A stretch of 64,000 bases of DNA, taken from Fundidesulfovibrio agrisoli. Lineage in GTDB: Bacteria; Desulfobacterota; Desulfovibrionia; Desulfovibrionales; Desulfovibrionaceae. The stretch lies in NCBI RefSeq assembly GCF_022808715.1, contig NZ_JAKZKX010000008.1:62001-126000 (forward strand). The letters run 5' to 3'. The translations under genes and the position numbers were made by a program. Positions 1 to 9,262 of the stretch are shown here, piece by piece; positions within the stretch are counted from its first letter, which is position 1, and each line of letters starts with the position of its first letter. Under the pieces are notes generated by a model. The model did not search any database and was not told where the DNA came from. It was given only the letters and a program-made list of their open reading frames with translations.

Positions 1-120
1 TCTATGGATTCGAGGCGCTTGGCCTTGCCTTCCAGGTCAAAGCCGCCCCCAGAGGGAGTCGAACTGGTCCTGGAGGTCTTTGGCCTGGCCTTTGAGATCG
101 GGATACTGCAGCAGTGCCAT
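1..120 (-). CDS. prfB: Peptide chain release factor 2, 5' end (partial; programmed frameshift)
   Basis: The minus strand from 120 reads MALLQYPDLKGQAKDL... and reaches an in-frame TGA after codon 27. Slipping +1 at CTT-TGA-C continues as DLEGKAKRLESI, the typical RF2 N-terminus. RF2 recognises UGA and UAA stop codons and releases the finished peptide. The zero frame is short, as in other bacteria that autoregulate RF2 by frameshifting. The gene lies 5 bases downstream of lnt and is probably last in that operon. No strong ribosome binding site precedes the ATG, so translational coupling to lnt is possible. The rest of the gene lies left of the window. The identification rests on the N-terminus and the frameshift signal only. 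Confidence 0.85.
36..51 (-). promoter_or_regulatory. prfB: prfB programmed +1 frameshift element
   Basis: On the minus strand the site reads TGGGGGCGGCTTTGAC. A G-rich Shine-Dalgarno-like tract is followed by three bases, then CTT and the UGA stop (39..37) with C after it. This is the same spacing as the classical E. coli site (AGGGGG, three bases, CUU UGA C). Low RF2 makes ribosomes pause on UGA and slip forward one base, giving full-length RF2. Confidence 0.9.
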
Positions 121-125
121 ATGTG

Positions 126-1649
126 TTACGTGTCGCGCTCGCGTTTGGTCGTGATTGCCGAACGGAGGAACAACGCCAGGGCCGCCAATGCCGCCCCGGC
201 CTCGATCCAGCCGTGCAGGCGGTGGTAGGGGGATGTCTCCGAGACGAGCGTGACGCCGGACACGGCCATGGCCGTCTGCGTGAACAACGCCGTTTCGGAG
301 AGGATGCGCCCCTTGGGATCGATCAGGGCCGTAATGCCCGTGTTGGTCGCCCGCAACATGGAGCGATTCTGCTCCACGCAGCGCAAGGTTGCAAGCTCCA
401 GATGCTGCCTCGGGGCGGCCGAGCGGCCGAACCAGGCGTCGTTGGAGATGCTCACCAGGATGTTGGCCCCGTCCTCGACCCGCTGTTGGGCCAATTCCGG
501 AAAGATCACCTCATAGCAAATCAGCATGCCCATGGCAAGGCGGCCGCTCCTGAGCGGCGCGACCCGCACCCCCGGGGTGAAGGCCCCCACGCCCTGGAGC
601 AGAAACGACAGGATGGGAACGTCGCGCCCGAAGGGGGCGTATTCGCCGAAGGGCACGAGGTGCTGCTTCTCGTAGTGGCTTTCGCCGCCGTCCGGGGCGA
701 AGAGGTAGGCGCGGTTGAAGATGTCCGCCTCCCGGCTCGTGCGCTCGTAGCCCGGCGCCCCGGCCAGCAGCGGCACCCCGGCCTTGCGCACGAAGGCCCG
801 CACCATGTCGGACTCGCGGCTGGCGTCCTGCACGAAGAAGGTCAGGGAGGTCTCCGGCCAGATGACGATGTCGGGGGAGGCGGCCAGCAGGGGGGCGGTC
901 AGATCGATGTAGGTCTGAACCGCGCGGGGCAGCAACTCCTCGTTCCATTTGGCGGCCTGGTCGATGTTGCCCTGGGCCAGCACCGCGGAGACGGTCCCGG
1001 TGGAGGGCACGGGACGCTCAACGGCCCAAAGCCCGTAGCCGAACACGCCCATGGCCAGCAGGCAGGCGGCCACCCTGGGGGCCGCGCCGGGCCCGGCGGA
1101 CCATACGCCGCAGGCGGCCAGCAGGCCGGAAAGCCCGTAAGAACCCACCACGCCCGCCGCCTGGATGGCCGCAGGCCATGGCGCCAGGGCCACGGCCAGG
1201 GGCAGCCAGGGAAAGCCGGAGAACAACCAGCCGCGCAGGGCCTCGATGGCGGTCCAGGCCAGGCCAGCCATCACGCCCAGGGCCATCGGCCCGAGCCCGC
1301 CGCGCGCAGCGCGCAGCATCCAGCAGAACAGGGCGGTGTACAGGCCAAGCACCGCCCCCAGCAGCAGGGGGCAAGGCACCGCCAGAACCCACGGGAGGGA
1401 GCCGAAGTCGTGCCCTGGGATGGCCGTCCAGTAGAGGCTGGCCGCCGCACCCAGGGAACCGGCCAACCAGCCGGATTTGGCGGCCTTGCCCGGGGTTGGG
1501 GCCTGGCGCGCAATGCAGGCCAGACCCAGCGGCACCAGAAGCACCAGCGCCGGGAACCTGCCCCACGGGTTGGCGAAGGCGAAAAAGCCCGCCGCCGCGA
1601 CGAGAAGCACCAGAGCCCAGCCAGCGTCAGGCCGGGAAATCGGTCTCAT
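126..1649 (-). CDS. lnt: Apolipoprotein N-acyltransferase
   Basis: Transfers the third acyl chain onto the N-terminal cysteine of lipoproteins at the inner membrane. The 507-residue protein has about 210 residues of hydrophobic segments, then a carbon-nitrogen hydrolase domain. The nitrilase-type triad is visible: Glu266 in IWPETS, Lys328 in YEKQHLVPFGEY and Cys378 in LICYEVIFPE. A last membrane helix closes the C-terminus (around 480-497). The start overlaps the upstream CBS gene by 23 bases, and prfB follows within 5 bases. Several lipoproteins in this window (for example at 48117, 49772 and 58146) would be its substrates. Length and motifs are normal for the family. Confidence 0.96.
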   Translation of the reverse strand: MRPISRPDAGWALVLLVAAAGFFAFANPWGRFPALVLLVPLGLACIARQAPTPGKAAKSGWLAGSLGAAASLYWTAIPGHDFGSLPWVLAVPCPLLLGAVLGLYTALFCWMLRAARGGLGPMALGVMAGLAWTAIEALRGWLFSGFPWLPLAVALAPWPAAIQAAGVVGSYGLSGLLAACGVWSAGPGAAPRVAACLLAMGVFGYGLWAVERPVPSTGTVSAVLAQGNIDQAAKWNEELLPRAVQTYIDLTAPLLAASPDIVIWPETSLTFFVQDASRESDMVRAFVRKAGVPLLAGAPGYERTSREADIFNRAYLFAPDGGESHYEKQHLVPFGEYAPFGRDVPILSFLLQGVGAFTPGVRVAPLRSGRLAMGMLICYEVIFPELAQQRVEDGANILVSISNDAWFGRSAAPRQHLELATLRCVEQNRSMLRATNTGITALIDPKGRILSETALFTQTAMAVSGVTLVSETSPYHRLHGWIEAGAALAALALFLRSAITTKRERDT

Positions 1650-2508
1650 CCTGGTCCTGCTCCGGCAAGGGTTCCGCCAGGACCCAGCTCACGGCTCTCT
1701 TGTTGGCTTCGGTGACGGTGAATTTGTAGCCCGCGGCCTCGAAGGCGTCGCCCTGCCTGGGGACGCGCCCGCCCAGGTCGCTCAGGTAGCCGCCGAGGGT
1801 TTCCATCTGCTCGGATTCGAGGCTGATGCCGAAGCGCTCCTCCAGTTCCTCCAGGGGGAATCGCCCGCTCAGGCGCAGGCGGCCGTCGCCCAGTTCCTGA
1901 AATTCCGGGGGCCTGGTGGGGTCGTGCTCGTCCTCGATCTCGCCCACGATCTCTTCCAGCACGTCCTCCAGGGTCACCAGGCCGGAGGTGCCGCCGTATT
2001 CGTCCAGGGCGATGGCGATGTGGATGCGGCGCTTGCGGAACTCGGCAAGCATGTCCTTGAGATTCTTTGTTTCCGGGATGTAGAGGGGCGTGCGCATCAC
2101 CTGGGAGAGGGGCGGCGTCTCCCCGTGGGGGCCGACGACGAATTTCATCAGGTCCTTGGCGTGCACCACGCCGATGATGTGGTCGCGGTTCTGGCGATAG
2201 ATGGGGATGCGGGAGTGGCCGTGCTCGATGATGAGGCGGCAGACCTCCTGGATGCCGTCCTCCTCGTCGGCGCAGATCATGTCCGTGCGGGGGATCATGA
2301 CGTCGGCAGCCAGCTTCTTGCCCAGGGAAAGCACCTTGAGCAGGACGGCGGCGTCCTCCGCGTTGATCTCGCCCTCCTCCTGGGCAGCCTGGATCAGCTC
2401 GTTCAGGGGATGCTCCTGGCGTCCCCTGAAGAATTTATTCACCAAATGCCAAAATCGTCCTTCCGATCCGTCGTCCAACTCGGTCCTCCGTTGCGAAATG
2501 TTAAACAA
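1627..2508 (-). CDS. ybeX: HlyC/CorC family CBS-domain protein (YbeX-like)
   Basis: A soluble 293-residue protein with an N-terminal linker, a pair of CBS domains (about 65-185, starting near [11 protein letters not shown] and including [20 protein letters not shown]) and a C-terminal CorC_HlyC transporter-associated domain ([14 protein letters not shown] onward). It lacks the DUF21 membrane region of the larger CNNM proteins. Its place directly before lnt matches the ybeX-lnt arrangement of many proteobacteria. YbeX-type proteins are linked to magnesium homeostasis and ribosome metabolism; the exact role here is inferred. The gene overlaps lnt, which implies co-translation. Confidence 0.9.
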   Translation of the reverse strand: MFNISQRRTELDDGSEGRFWHLVNKFFRGRQEHPLNELIQAAQEEGEINAEDAAVLLKVLSLGKKLAADVMIPRTDMICADEEDGIQEVCRLIIEHGHSRIPIYRQNRDHIIGVVHAKDLMKFVVGPHGETPPLSQVMRTPLYIPETKNLKDMLAEFRKRRIHIAIALDEYGGTSGLVTLEDVLEEIVGEIEDEHDPTRPPEFQELGDGRLRLSGRFPLEELEERFGISLESEQMETLGGYLSDLGGRVPRQGDAFEAAGYKFTVTEANKRAVSWVLAEPLPEQDQDETDFPA

Positions 2509-2523
2509 TCAAGGCGCGGCGCA

Positions 2524-3597
2524 TTATGCGATGCCCTTGTTACGATACAGTTCCAGATGCAGCCCGAAAACCCAGTCATCGATGGCGGCCACGCCGAAAT
2601 CGCGGTTGACCAGGGTCCAGTTGAGCCCCGTGAGCGGTGCCTGCACCGGGGTTCCCAGGGCGACGAAGCCCAGCCCGAGGGAAAGCTCCAGGCGGGAGGC
2701 GCAATCGTCGTAGCACTTCACCAGGCGCGTCAGCAGATAGTGCGTTCTATGACCGCCGAAGTCCACATCCGCAAGGGTGATGCGCATGAAATATTGCTGC
2801 CCGAGCCTGATGGGGAGGTGACGCCTGCGCAGGGTCTCGGGCGTCATCTTCACCCGCGCTCCCCCGCCGGAGAGGTTCTCCAGCAGCAGGTCCTGCGAGC
2901 CGTCGTGGTCCAACGCGAAGCTCGGGTCGCCCCAGGTGTCCGGGTCGTTGGTGTCGCCCCGGTGGCGCACCTCGTCCTCGGTCCAGAGCTGAAGGCTCCT
3001 GACGTATTTTTCGGGCACCTCCACTCGCAGGTGCTGGCGGTTCTGGTTGAGCTCCAGGCGCTGCGGGCGGGCGATGGTCAGCCGCACCACGCCGTCGGCA
3101 TCCTTCGAGACGTGCTCGATGCCGGAGGTGAAGGCGAAGGTGGACTGCACCTCTGGTTGTTCGGGCAGGCGCAGGCGGAAGGCCAGCTCCAGGGTGCGGC
3201 CCACCCAGTCCTGGTTGGCGTTGCGCACGGAGGAGAGCTCCAGCTTCAGGGTGCGCGGCCCGGCCTCCAGCAGGACGCCGTCGGTGGAGCGGGTGGGCTT
3301 TTCGTGATGGTGGAAGCTCACGCGCACCTTGCTGCGCTGGGACACTGCCGCGTCCAGCAGCTGCGCGATGCGTTTCGGGGTGGTGAGCCAGGTGGCGGGG
3401 TGCGAGGGCAGGAAACCGCCCGGCTTCTTGCCGAAGATGATGGAGAGGGCGGCCAACAGGAAGAACGCGCCGAAAAAGCCGCCCACCAGGAGCACCGACT
3501 CCAGGGTGACCCTGCCCGCGAGGATGTCCTGAAACATCCTGGAGAAAAAATCCTCCAGCGCCGCCTGGCCTTGCAGTGGTGACGGGAGAATGTCCAT
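2524..3597 (-). CDS. Membrane-anchored PilZ-domain protein
   Basis: A 357-residue protein with one clear transmembrane segment near residues 36-56 (VLLVGGFFGAFFLLAALSII). A YcgR-like N-terminal beta domain follows, then a PilZ domain. The c-di-GMP signature is visible as R-x3-R within LNQNRQHLRVEVP and as N-x-S-x-x-G in ENLSGGGARV. It should therefore sense c-di-GMP at the inner membrane and pass this to motility or surface functions; the output is unknown. A Shine-Dalgarno AGGAT lies 5 bases before the ATG. It sits between mnmG (13-base gap) and ybeX (15-base gap) in a minus-strand operon. A second, single-domain PilZ protein is at 21725. Confidence 0.88.
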   Translation of the reverse strand: MDILPSPLQGQAALEDFFSRMFQDILAGRVTLESVLLVGGFFGAFFLLAALSIIFGKKPGGFLPSHPATWLTTPKRIAQLLDAAVSQRSKVRVSFHHHEKPTRSTDGVLLEAGPRTLKLELSSVRNANQDWVGRTLELAFRLRLPEQPEVQSTFAFTSGIEHVSKDADGVVRLTIARPQRLELNQNRQHLRVEVPEKYVRSLQLWTEDEVRHRGDTNDPDTWGDPSFALDHDGSQDLLLENLSGGGARVKMTPETLRRRHLPIRLGQQYFMRITLADVDFGGHRTHYLLTRLVKCYDDCASRLELSLGLGFVALGTPVQAPLTGLNWTLVNRDFGVAAIDDWVFGLHLELYRNKGIA

Positions 3598-3610
3598 GGC
3601 GGTATCCTGC

Positions 3611-5491
3611 TCAGGTCCGGCCGGTTTTCTTGAGGTGTATTTCCAGGCAGGCTAGGGCCGCCGGCGTGACGCCGGAGATGCGCGACGCCTGCCCGACTGT
3701 CATCGGCCGCACCGAGGACAGCTTCTCCATGACCTCCCGGGAGAGCCCGGCAACCTCCGCATACGTCAAGTCGGGAGGAAGTTCCAGGGATTCCAGATGC
3801 TCCATGGATTCCACGAGCTCCATCTGGCGCTTGAGGTAGCCGTCGTACTTCACGCGGGTCTCGGCCTCCTGGAGCACTTCGTCGCAGTAGCCCTCAAGCC
3901 CGGGCCAGAGCGGGGCCAGGCTCCTGATCTCGAGCTGCGGCTGGCGCAGCAGGTCGGCCAGGCTCACGGCCTTGCCGGGCACGCTGGCCCCGATTGCGGC
4001 CAGGGTGTCGCGCGTGGGGGCGTCGGGGCGCACCCGCACGGACTCAAGCCCTTCCAGCACGGCCTCCAACTGCTCCCGCTTGGCGCTGAAGAGCCGCCAC
4101 TGGGCGTCGTCCACCAGGCCCAGCTCGCGCCCGATGGGGGTCATGCGCTCGTCGGCGTTGCCTTCGCGCAGCAGCAGGCGGTGCTCCGCGCGGGAAGTGA
4201 ACATCCTGTACGGTTCGGTGGTGCCCTTTGTCACCAGGTCGTCCACCAGCACGGCCATGTAGGCCTGGTCGCGCCGGGGCAGGAAGGGCGGCATGCCCCG
4301 CAGGGCGCAGGCGGCGTTCAGCGCGGCCCAGAGCCCCTGCGCCGCGGCTTCCTCGTAACCGGAAGTGCCGTTGACCTGCCCGGCCAGGTAGAGCCCGGGC
4401 AGGGCTTTTGTTTCAAGTGTCGCTTTAAGTTGTGTGGGGTTGGCGTAGTCGTATTCGATGGCGTAGCCGGGCCGCACGATCTGCGCCTTCTCCAGCCCGG
4501 GGATGGTGGCCAGCATGGCCTTCTGCACCGAGAGCGGCAGGCTGGTGGGGATGCCGTTGGGGTACATCTCCGGGCTCTCCAGGCCTTCGGGCTCCACGAA
4601 GATCTGGTGGCGCTCCTTCTCGGGGAAGCGGGCCACCTTGTCCTCGATGGAGGGGCAGTAGCGCGCCCCGGTGCCTTTGATGACCCCGGTGAACATGGGG
4701 GAGCGGTCGAACCCGGCCCGGATGGCCTCGTGGGTGCGTTCGTTGGTGTAGGTCAGCCAGCAGGGCAGTTGCGGCAGGGGCACTCCCGGAGAGCGGAAGC
4801 TGAAGGGCGTGGGCGGATCGTCGCCGGGCTGGATGGTCATCTGCTCGAAATCGACCGAGTCCTTGAGCAGGCGGGGGGTGGTGCCCGTCTTGAGCCTTCC
4901 CAGGGCGATGCCGTGGCTGGCGAGGCTCTCGGAAAGACCCTGCGCCGCCGGGTCGCCCAGGCGTCCGCCAGGGAAGTTGGTCAGGCCCACGTGGATGAGC
5001 CCGCGCAGGAAGGTGCCCGCCGTGATGAGCACGGCCCGTGCCGGGTGCGTCTCGCCCAGGCTGGTGGCCACGCCGGAGGCGCGCCCGTTCTCGGAGAGCA
5101 CGGCCACGGCGGTGTCCTGGCGGACCCAGAGGTTCTCCTGGCTGAAGATGTCGCGCTTGACCACGCGCAGGTAGGCGTCGCGGTCGATCTGGGCGCGCGT
5201 GGCCCGCACGGCCGGGCCTTTGCGGGTGTTGAGCTGGCGGAACTGGATGCCCGCGGCGTCCGCCCAGAGGCCCATCATGCCGCCGAGCGCGTCGATCTCG
5301 CGGACCATGTGGCCCTTGGCCAGACCGCCGATGGCCGGATTGCAGGAGAGGTGCCCGATGCGGTCCGCGTTGATGGTCAGGAGCAGCGTGGCCATGCCAA
5401 GGCGCGCCGAAGCCATGGCGGCTTCGCACCCGGCGTGGCCCGCGCCCACAACGATCAGGTCGAAGCGGTCGGGGAAAGGCGGTTTGGGCAT
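3611..5491 (-). CDS. mnmG: tRNA uridine 5-carboxymethylaminomethyl modification enzyme MnmG (GidA)
   Basis: The FAD-binding partner of MnmE, which installs the cmnm5 group on wobble uridine 34 of several tRNAs. The 626-residue length is normal. The N-terminus has the dinucleotide-binding motif [12 protein letters not shown], followed by the family signatures [13 protein letters not shown] and [13 protein letters not shown]. The C-terminal helical domain ends in the helix ending [11 protein letters not shown], preceded by the typical [10 protein letters not shown]. It lies 7 bases from the M20 hydrolase gene upstream. No mnmE or rsmG is visible in the window, so the common gidA-gidB pairing is absent here. 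Confidence 0.97.
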   Translation of the reverse strand: MPKPPFPDRFDLIVVGAGHAGCEAAMASARLGMATLLLTINADRIGHLSCNPAIGGLAKGHMVREIDALGGMMGLWADAAGIQFRQLNTRKGPAVRATRAQIDRDAYLRVVKRDIFSQENLWVRQDTAVAVLSENGRASGVATSLGETHPARAVLITAGTFLRGLIHVGLTNFPGGRLGDPAAQGLSESLASHGIALGRLKTGTTPRLLKDSVDFEQMTIQPGDDPPTPFSFRSPGVPLPQLPCWLTYTNERTHEAIRAGFDRSPMFTGVIKGTGARYCPSIEDKVARFPEKERHQIFVEPEGLESPEMYPNGIPTSLPLSVQKAMLATIPGLEKAQIVRPGYAIEYDYANPTQLKATLETKALPGLYLAGQVNGTSGYEEAAAQGLWAALNAACALRGMPPFLPRRDQAYMAVLVDDLVTKGTTEPYRMFTSRAEHRLLLREGNADERMTPIGRELGLVDDAQWRLFSAKREQLEAVLEGLESVRVRPDAPTRDTLAAIGASVPGKAVSLADLLRQPQLEIRSLAPLWPGLEGYCDEVLQEAETRVKYDGYLKRQMELVESMEHLESLELPPDLTYAEVAGLSREVMEKLSSVRPMTVGQASRISGVTPAALACLEIHLKKTGRT

Positions 5492-5498
5492 GGCGCGG

Positions 5499-6731
5499 TC
5501 AGGAGCCCCCGGCGAACAGCGCCCTGGCCATCACCTGGGCATCGCCGATGTTGTTCTTGATCTGGGAACGCTCGTTGGGCTGGTGGGCGTTGGGCACCCA
5601 GGTGGCCCAGACCACGGCGTCGAACCCGGCGCGGCGCAGGTAGGCGCCCACGGTGCCGCCGCCGACGCCCTTGGGGGTGGGGTTGCCGCCGTACACGGCG
5701 CGCACGGCGTCCACCATGCGGCCCACGATCTCGGCCTCCACCGGAGTGGCGGGAGCGGCCTGCTCCTTCTGAACCACGTCGTAGCGCATTTCCACGCCGT
5801 AGGTGGAGCAGATCTCGCGGCCCATCTCGTAGATGGCCTCCAGCACGTCGTCCAGCTCGTACTGGGGCAGCACGCGGCAGTCCACGTAGAAGACGTCGCG
5901 GCCCGGGATGGTGTTGACGTTCTCCACGTTGGCCTCTTTCTTGGTGGGCTGGAACGTGGAGTTGGAGGGCTTGAAAAGCGGGTTCACGGCCGGGAACCTG
6001 TCGTGCAGGCGGGTGAGCCGCAGGATCATGGCCGAGGATGCCACCAGGGTGTTCACGCCTTCCTCCGGGGAGGAGGCGTGGCACTGCTTGCCGATGACCG
6101 TGACCTTGAGCCAGAGCATGCTCTTCTCGGCGATCTCCACCATTTCGGAGGAGGGCACGCCGAAATCGGGGATGAGGAAGAGATCCTTCGGCCCGAACAT
6201 GTCCTTGTGGTTCTTGAGCAGGTAGTCCAGCCCGTACTTGGAGCCGTTCTCCTCGTCGGCGACCAGCAGGATGCCGAAATTCACGGGGGGCTTTGCCCCG
6301 AGCTCCATGATGGCCTTGGCCACCAGCAGGGAGGAGACGACGCCTTGGTGGTTGTCCTCCACGCCGCGCCCGATGAGGGTCTCGTCCTCGATCTTGAGCT
6401 CGTAGGGGTTCGACGTCCAGAGCGCCAGGTCGCCGGGGGGCACCACGTCCAGGTGGGAGATGACCCAGAACGTGCGGGACTCGTCCTCGCCGGGGATGAT
6501 GGCCGCAACGCTGGGCCTGTGGCCGCAAGGCACGCGGGTGTCGGGCGCGCGGTATTCGCGGATGCCGGTGATGCCGATGGACTCCATCCAGGCGATCATG
6601 GCGTCGGTCTTCACGCGTTCGCCCTGGCCGCCGTTGTCGGGGCCGATGGCCGGGATGGAGACGAGGGTGCGCTGCAGGTCTATGACGGTCTCGCGCTGCT
6701 TGGCGATATGTTCAAGGATGCCGGGTAGCAT
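5499..6731 (-). CDS. M20 family metallo-hydrolase (ArgE/DapE-like)
   Basis: A zinc-dependent amidohydrolase of the M20 peptidase clan, about 410 residues. The first metal site is visible in [11 protein letters not shown], the bridging acid in [10 protein letters not shown] and the general base region in [11 protein letters not shown]. Substrate cannot be assigned; the family includes ArgE, DapE and dipeptidases. I chose the ATG at 6731 ([12 protein letters not shown]) because GGAG lies 8 bases upstream and the ORF opens directly into the catalytic domain. Upstream starts (6779, 6851) add an Ala/Arg-rich leader, and the one at 6851 lies inside a terminator hairpin. It is the first gene of the operon leading to mnmG. 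Confidence 0.85.
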   Translation of the reverse strand: MLPGILEHIAKQRETVIDLQRTLVSIPAIGPDNGGQGERVKTDAMIAWMESIGITGIREYRAPDTRVPCGHRPSVAAIIPGEDESRTFWVISHLDVVPPGDLALWTSNPYELKIEDETLIGRGVEDNHQGVVSSLLVAKAIMELGAKPPVNFGILLVADEENGSKYGLDYLLKNHKDMFGPKDLFLIPDFGVPSSEMVEIAEKSMLWLKVTVIGKQCHASSPEEGVNTLVASSAMILRLTRLHDRFPAVNPLFKPSNSTFQPTKKEANVENVNTIPGRDVFYVDCRVLPQYELDDVLEAIYEMGREICSTYGVEMRYDVVQKEQAAPATPVEAEIVGRMVDAVRAVYGGNPTPKGVGGGTVGAYLRRAGFDAVVWATWVPNAHQPNERSQIKNNIGDAQVMARALFAGGS

Positions 6732-6830
6732 GTCGTGGGCTCCGGGGGCTGAGGCTTCGGCGCGTCGTTGCTGGTTCATGATGCGTCGGTGTAGCCCGGC
6801 GAAGGGGGCGATGGCAAGGCGGGCGCAAAG

Positions 6831-6861
6831 AAAAAGGGCGGGGATGCGCACATCCCCGCCC
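6831..6861 (-). terminator. Rho-independent terminator of the PxxKW gene
   Basis: A perfect 11-base inverted repeat (GGGCGGGGATG / CATCCCCGCCC, 6836-6861) with the loop CGCA. On the minus strand it is followed by TTTTTCTTT. It lies 18 bases after the stop of the gene at 6880. Confidence 0.92.
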
Positions 6862-6879
6862 GCGATACGCGAATGGAGC

Positions 6880-7116
6880 CTAACGGCCGCGCGCGGCGCG
6901 CTTGGAGGCCTTCAGCGGGTTCACCTTGACCTTGCCGCCGGTGTCCTTCTCAGCCTTGACGTGGGTAGCGAAGTTGCAGACGTTCTTCGCCCACTTGCGC
7001 TCCGGCAGGGGGTAGCTGGTGCAGTACTTGACGCCCTCGACTTCCTTGGTGCGGTCGCAACCGTCGCACTTCTCGACAATGGGATGGCACTCGATGCCGT
7101 TCACCGCATAGCTCAT
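6880..7116 (-). CDS. PxxKW family cysteine-rich protein
   Basis: A 78-residue basic protein with cysteines in IECHPIVEKCDGCDR, VKYCTSY and NVCNFATH, and the diagnostic PERKW segment. The family is common in sulfate reducers and relatives and is annotated as a putative treble-clef zinc finger; its function is unknown. The C-terminus is Lys/Arg-rich (KVKVNPLKASKRAARGR), which would suit nucleic-acid contact (inference). GGAGGA lies 8 bases before the ATG. The gene has its own terminator and stands alone, with a 23-bp tandem repeat just upstream. Confidence 0.88.
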   Translation of the reverse strand: MSYAVNGIECHPIVEKCDGCDRTKEVEGVKYCTSYPLPERKWAKNVCNFATHVKAEKDTGGKVKVNPLKASKRAARGR

Positions 7117-7129
7117 TGACTTTATCCTC

Positions 7130-7193
7130 CGTTCACGCCCGCAGGCGATATGCGTTCATCCCGGCAGGGAGCACGCGTTCACGCCCGCAGGCG
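7130..7193. repeat. Three 23-bp tandem repeats upstream of the PxxKW gene
   Basis: Units begin at 7130, 7153 and 7176 with exact 23-base spacing. The first and third share the 18-mer CGTTCACGCCCGCAGGCG; the middle one is degenerate (CGTTCATCCCGGCAGGGA). The unit nearest the gene abuts its ribosome binding site, so the array lies in the leader or promoter of the minus-strand gene. It may be an operator array or an RNA element; nothing in the bases decides this. Confidence 0.75.
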
Positions 7194-7247
7194 GAATGAT
7201 ACTTGCCGTTCGGAAACCAGACCTTTTTCACCATTAACCGGGCGATG

Positions 7248-8570
7248 TCAAGCGCCTGCAAGCCATTTTCGCACCGAATTCATCTCGCGCAGCAGGGCCG
7301 GGTAATCGAAGCTTGTGAACCGCCCATCCTCGTAGAGCACGCTTCCCGCCACCATGGTCAGCCGGACGTCGCCCCCGTTGGCCGCGTAGGCCAGGTGCGA
7401 CACCGGGTTGTTGAGCGGCTGCAGGTGCGGCAGGCCGCCGCGCAGGGCGGTCAGGTCCGCCGGGGAGCCGGGAGCCAGCGAGCCAAGCTCCGGCCAGCCC
7501 ACGGCACGGGCCGAATCAACCGTGGCCATGTCCAGCACGGCCTGGGCGGGCAGGACGGTGGGGTCCATCTCGCGCACCTTGCCCAGCAGCGCCGCCGCGC
7601 CCATCTCCGCGAACATGTTCAGGGCGTTGTTGCTGGCCGCGCCGTCGGTGCCCAGGCCCACGGTCACCCCGGCGGCGCGCTGGGCCTTGACCGGGGCCAT
7701 GCCCGAGGCCAGCTTCATGTTGCTGCGCGGATTGTGGGCCACGGCCACGCCTCTGGCGGCCATGAGTTCTATCTCCTCTTGCGTCACGTCCACGGCGTGG
7801 GCCACCAGCAGGCCCGGGTGCGTCAGGTCCAGCTCCTCCAGCACGGCAATGGGCCGCTTGCCGAAGCGCTCCAGGCACAGGGCCGTTTCGGTGGCGGTCT
7901 CGGCCGCGTGCAGGGTCAGGGTCAGGCCGTTGTCCCTGGCGATGCGGTCCAGCCGCAGCAGGGCGGGGTGGTTGGTGGCGTACACCGAGTGGGCCACCAG
8001 GCAGGGCCGCAGCAGCGGGCGGGAGGCGCAGTAGGCGATGAGCTCGTCCACCTTCTCGAAGGCGCGCTCCTGGGTGGGGGTGGAGGGCGTGGGGGTGTCG
8101 AACACGCCCTCGCCCAGCACGGCCCGGATGCCGATGTCCGAGGCGGTGGAGGCCACGGTCCGCTCGAAGAGGTACATGTCGCAGAAGGCCGTGGTGCCGG
8201 AGGCCAGCATCTCGGCGCAGGCCAGGGCGGTGCCCACGGCCACGATCTCCTCGCTCAGGCGGCCTTCGGCGGGCCAGATGTGCTCGGTGAGCCACTCCAT
8301 GAGGGGCAGATCGTCCTCCAGGCCCCGGAACACGGTCATGGGGGCATGGGTGTGGGCGTTGACCAGCCCCGGAAGCACGATGTCGGCCGAGAGGTCCAGC
8401 GTGCGTCCGGCGGGCGTTGCCGCCAGTTCGGCCCAGGGGCCAACGGCGGTGACGAGGCCGGCCTTCACGGCGAGCCCGGCGTCGGTGAGCACCCGCCTTT
8501 GCCCGTCCTGGGTGACGAGGGTTCCGGCGCGGATGAGCGTGTCGCAAGGGGAGAGGGGAGCGGCGTTCAT
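7248..8570 (-). CDS. mtaD: 5-methylthioadenosine/S-adenosylhomocysteine deaminase
   Basis: An amidohydrolase-superfamily enzyme of 440 residues that deaminates S-adenosylhomocysteine and methylthioadenosine (other adenosine derivatives are possible). Metal-binding and catalytic positions are visible: HTH in LVNAHTHAPM, His in TLHAAETATE, His in VAHAVDVTQEE and Asp in GLGTDGAASNN. It is transcribed away from apt-mtnP. Both sides of the locus thus act on methylthioadenosine: MtaD by deamination, MtnP by phosphorolysis. The related guanine and chlorohydrolase families share these motifs, so the substrate is inferred from overall similarity and context. Confidence 0.88.
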   Translation of the reverse strand: MNAAPLSPCDTLIRAGTLVTQDGQRRVLTDAGLAVKAGLVTAVGPWAELAATPAGRTLDLSADIVLPGLVNAHTHAPMTVFRGLEDDLPLMEWLTEHIWPAEGRLSEEIVAVGTALACAEMLASGTTAFCDMYLFERTVASTASDIGIRAVLGEGVFDTPTPSTPTQERAFEKVDELIAYCASRPLLRPCLVAHSVYATNHPALLRLDRIARDNGLTLTLHAAETATETALCLERFGKRPIAVLEELDLTHPGLLVAHAVDVTQEEIELMAARGVAVAHNPRSNMKLASGMAPVKAQRAAGVTVGLGTDGAASNNALNMFAEMGAAALLGKVREMDPTVLPAQAVLDMATVDSARAVGWPELGSLAPGSPADLTALRGGLPHLQPLNNPVSHLAYAANGGDVRLTMVAGSVLYEDGRFTSFDYPALLREMNSVRKWLAGA

Positions 8571-8744
8571 GGACGGGGTGATGCCAGCATGAGCGGCGAA
8601 GTCAAGTCCCGGTTGTCCGGGTGTGATCGTAAGCGCTGCATTCAGCTAATGTTTTCAGGATGATGGCCTGACGCTCCGGCTTGACGCGCTGGGGGTTTGC
8701 GCGTAGTTGACTGAAGGATTTGACACCACTTCAGGAGAGTTCTC

Positions 8745-9260
8745 ATGGATCTGCGCGCCTACATCCGCGATATCCCGGATTTCCCCAAACCGGGCATCCT
8801 CTTCTATGACATCACCCCCCTGCTGGGCCACCCCGCCGCGTTCAAGCACTCCATCGACCTGATGGCGGAACGCTTCCAGGACAGCGGCGCCACCAAGGTC
8901 GCCTGCGCCGAGGCGCGCGGCTTCATCTTCGGAGCGGCCCTGGCCTACAAGATGGATATCGGCTTCGTGCCCGTGCGCAAGCCCGGCAAGCTCCCCTGGA
9001 AGACCACCACCGTCACCTACGACCTGGAGTACGGCACGGACACCCTCTGCATGCACGAAGACGCCTTCCTGCGCGACGAGAAGATCCTGCTCATCGACGA
9101 CGTGCTGGCCACCGGCGGCACGCTCCAGGGCATGCTCAAGCTCATGGCGGCCTGCAACGTGGACATCGTGGGCATCGGCGTGCTGGCGGAACTCGAGTTC
9201 CTGCAGGGCCGCGAGAAGCTTGGCAACATCCCCCTGGAAAGCCTGGTCAAGCTGGGGTAG
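8745..9260 (+). CDS. apt: Adenine phosphoribosyltransferase
   Basis: Converts adenine and PRPP to AMP. The 171-residue size is standard. The PRPP-binding loop is ILLIDDVLATGGT near the middle of the protein, and the N-terminus (LRAYIRDIPDFPKPGILFYDITPLL) is typical of Apt. AGGAGAG lies 5 bases before the ATG. The stop is 2 bases from mtnP, so adenine released by MtnP is recaptured by its co-transcribed partner. A possible promoter with TTGACG at 8681 and a weak -10 (TAGTTG, 8704) precedes it. Confidence 0.96.
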   Translation: MDLRAYIRDIPDFPKPGILFYDITPLLGHPAAFKHSIDLMAERFQDSGATKVACAEARGFIFGAALAYKMDIGFVPVRKPGKLPWKTTTVTYDLEYGTDTLCMHEDAFLRDEKILLIDDVLATGGTLQGMLKLMAACNVDIVGIGVLAELEFLQGREKLGNIPLESLVKLG

Positions 9261-9262
9261 CC

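Noticed and set aside
1-120. prfB as a pseudogene because of an in-frame TGA at codon 28
   Set aside because: The TGA is inside a canonical programmed frameshift site and RF2 sequence continues in the +1 frame.
1477-3582. Long open frame (over 700 codons) on the plus strand opposite lnt, ybeX and the PilZ gene
   Set aside because: GC-rich codon bias leaves stop-free frames on the opposite strand. It lacks a binding site and any family motif, while the minus strand has clear gene signatures.
6732-6851. N-terminal extension of the M20 hydrolase to the start at 6851
   Set aside because: The extension runs through a perfect intrinsic terminator and has no good ribosome binding site; the start at 6731 does.
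7130-7193. The 23-bp tandem repeats as a CRISPR array
   Set aside because: Units are directly adjacent with no unique spacers, and no cas genes are in the window.
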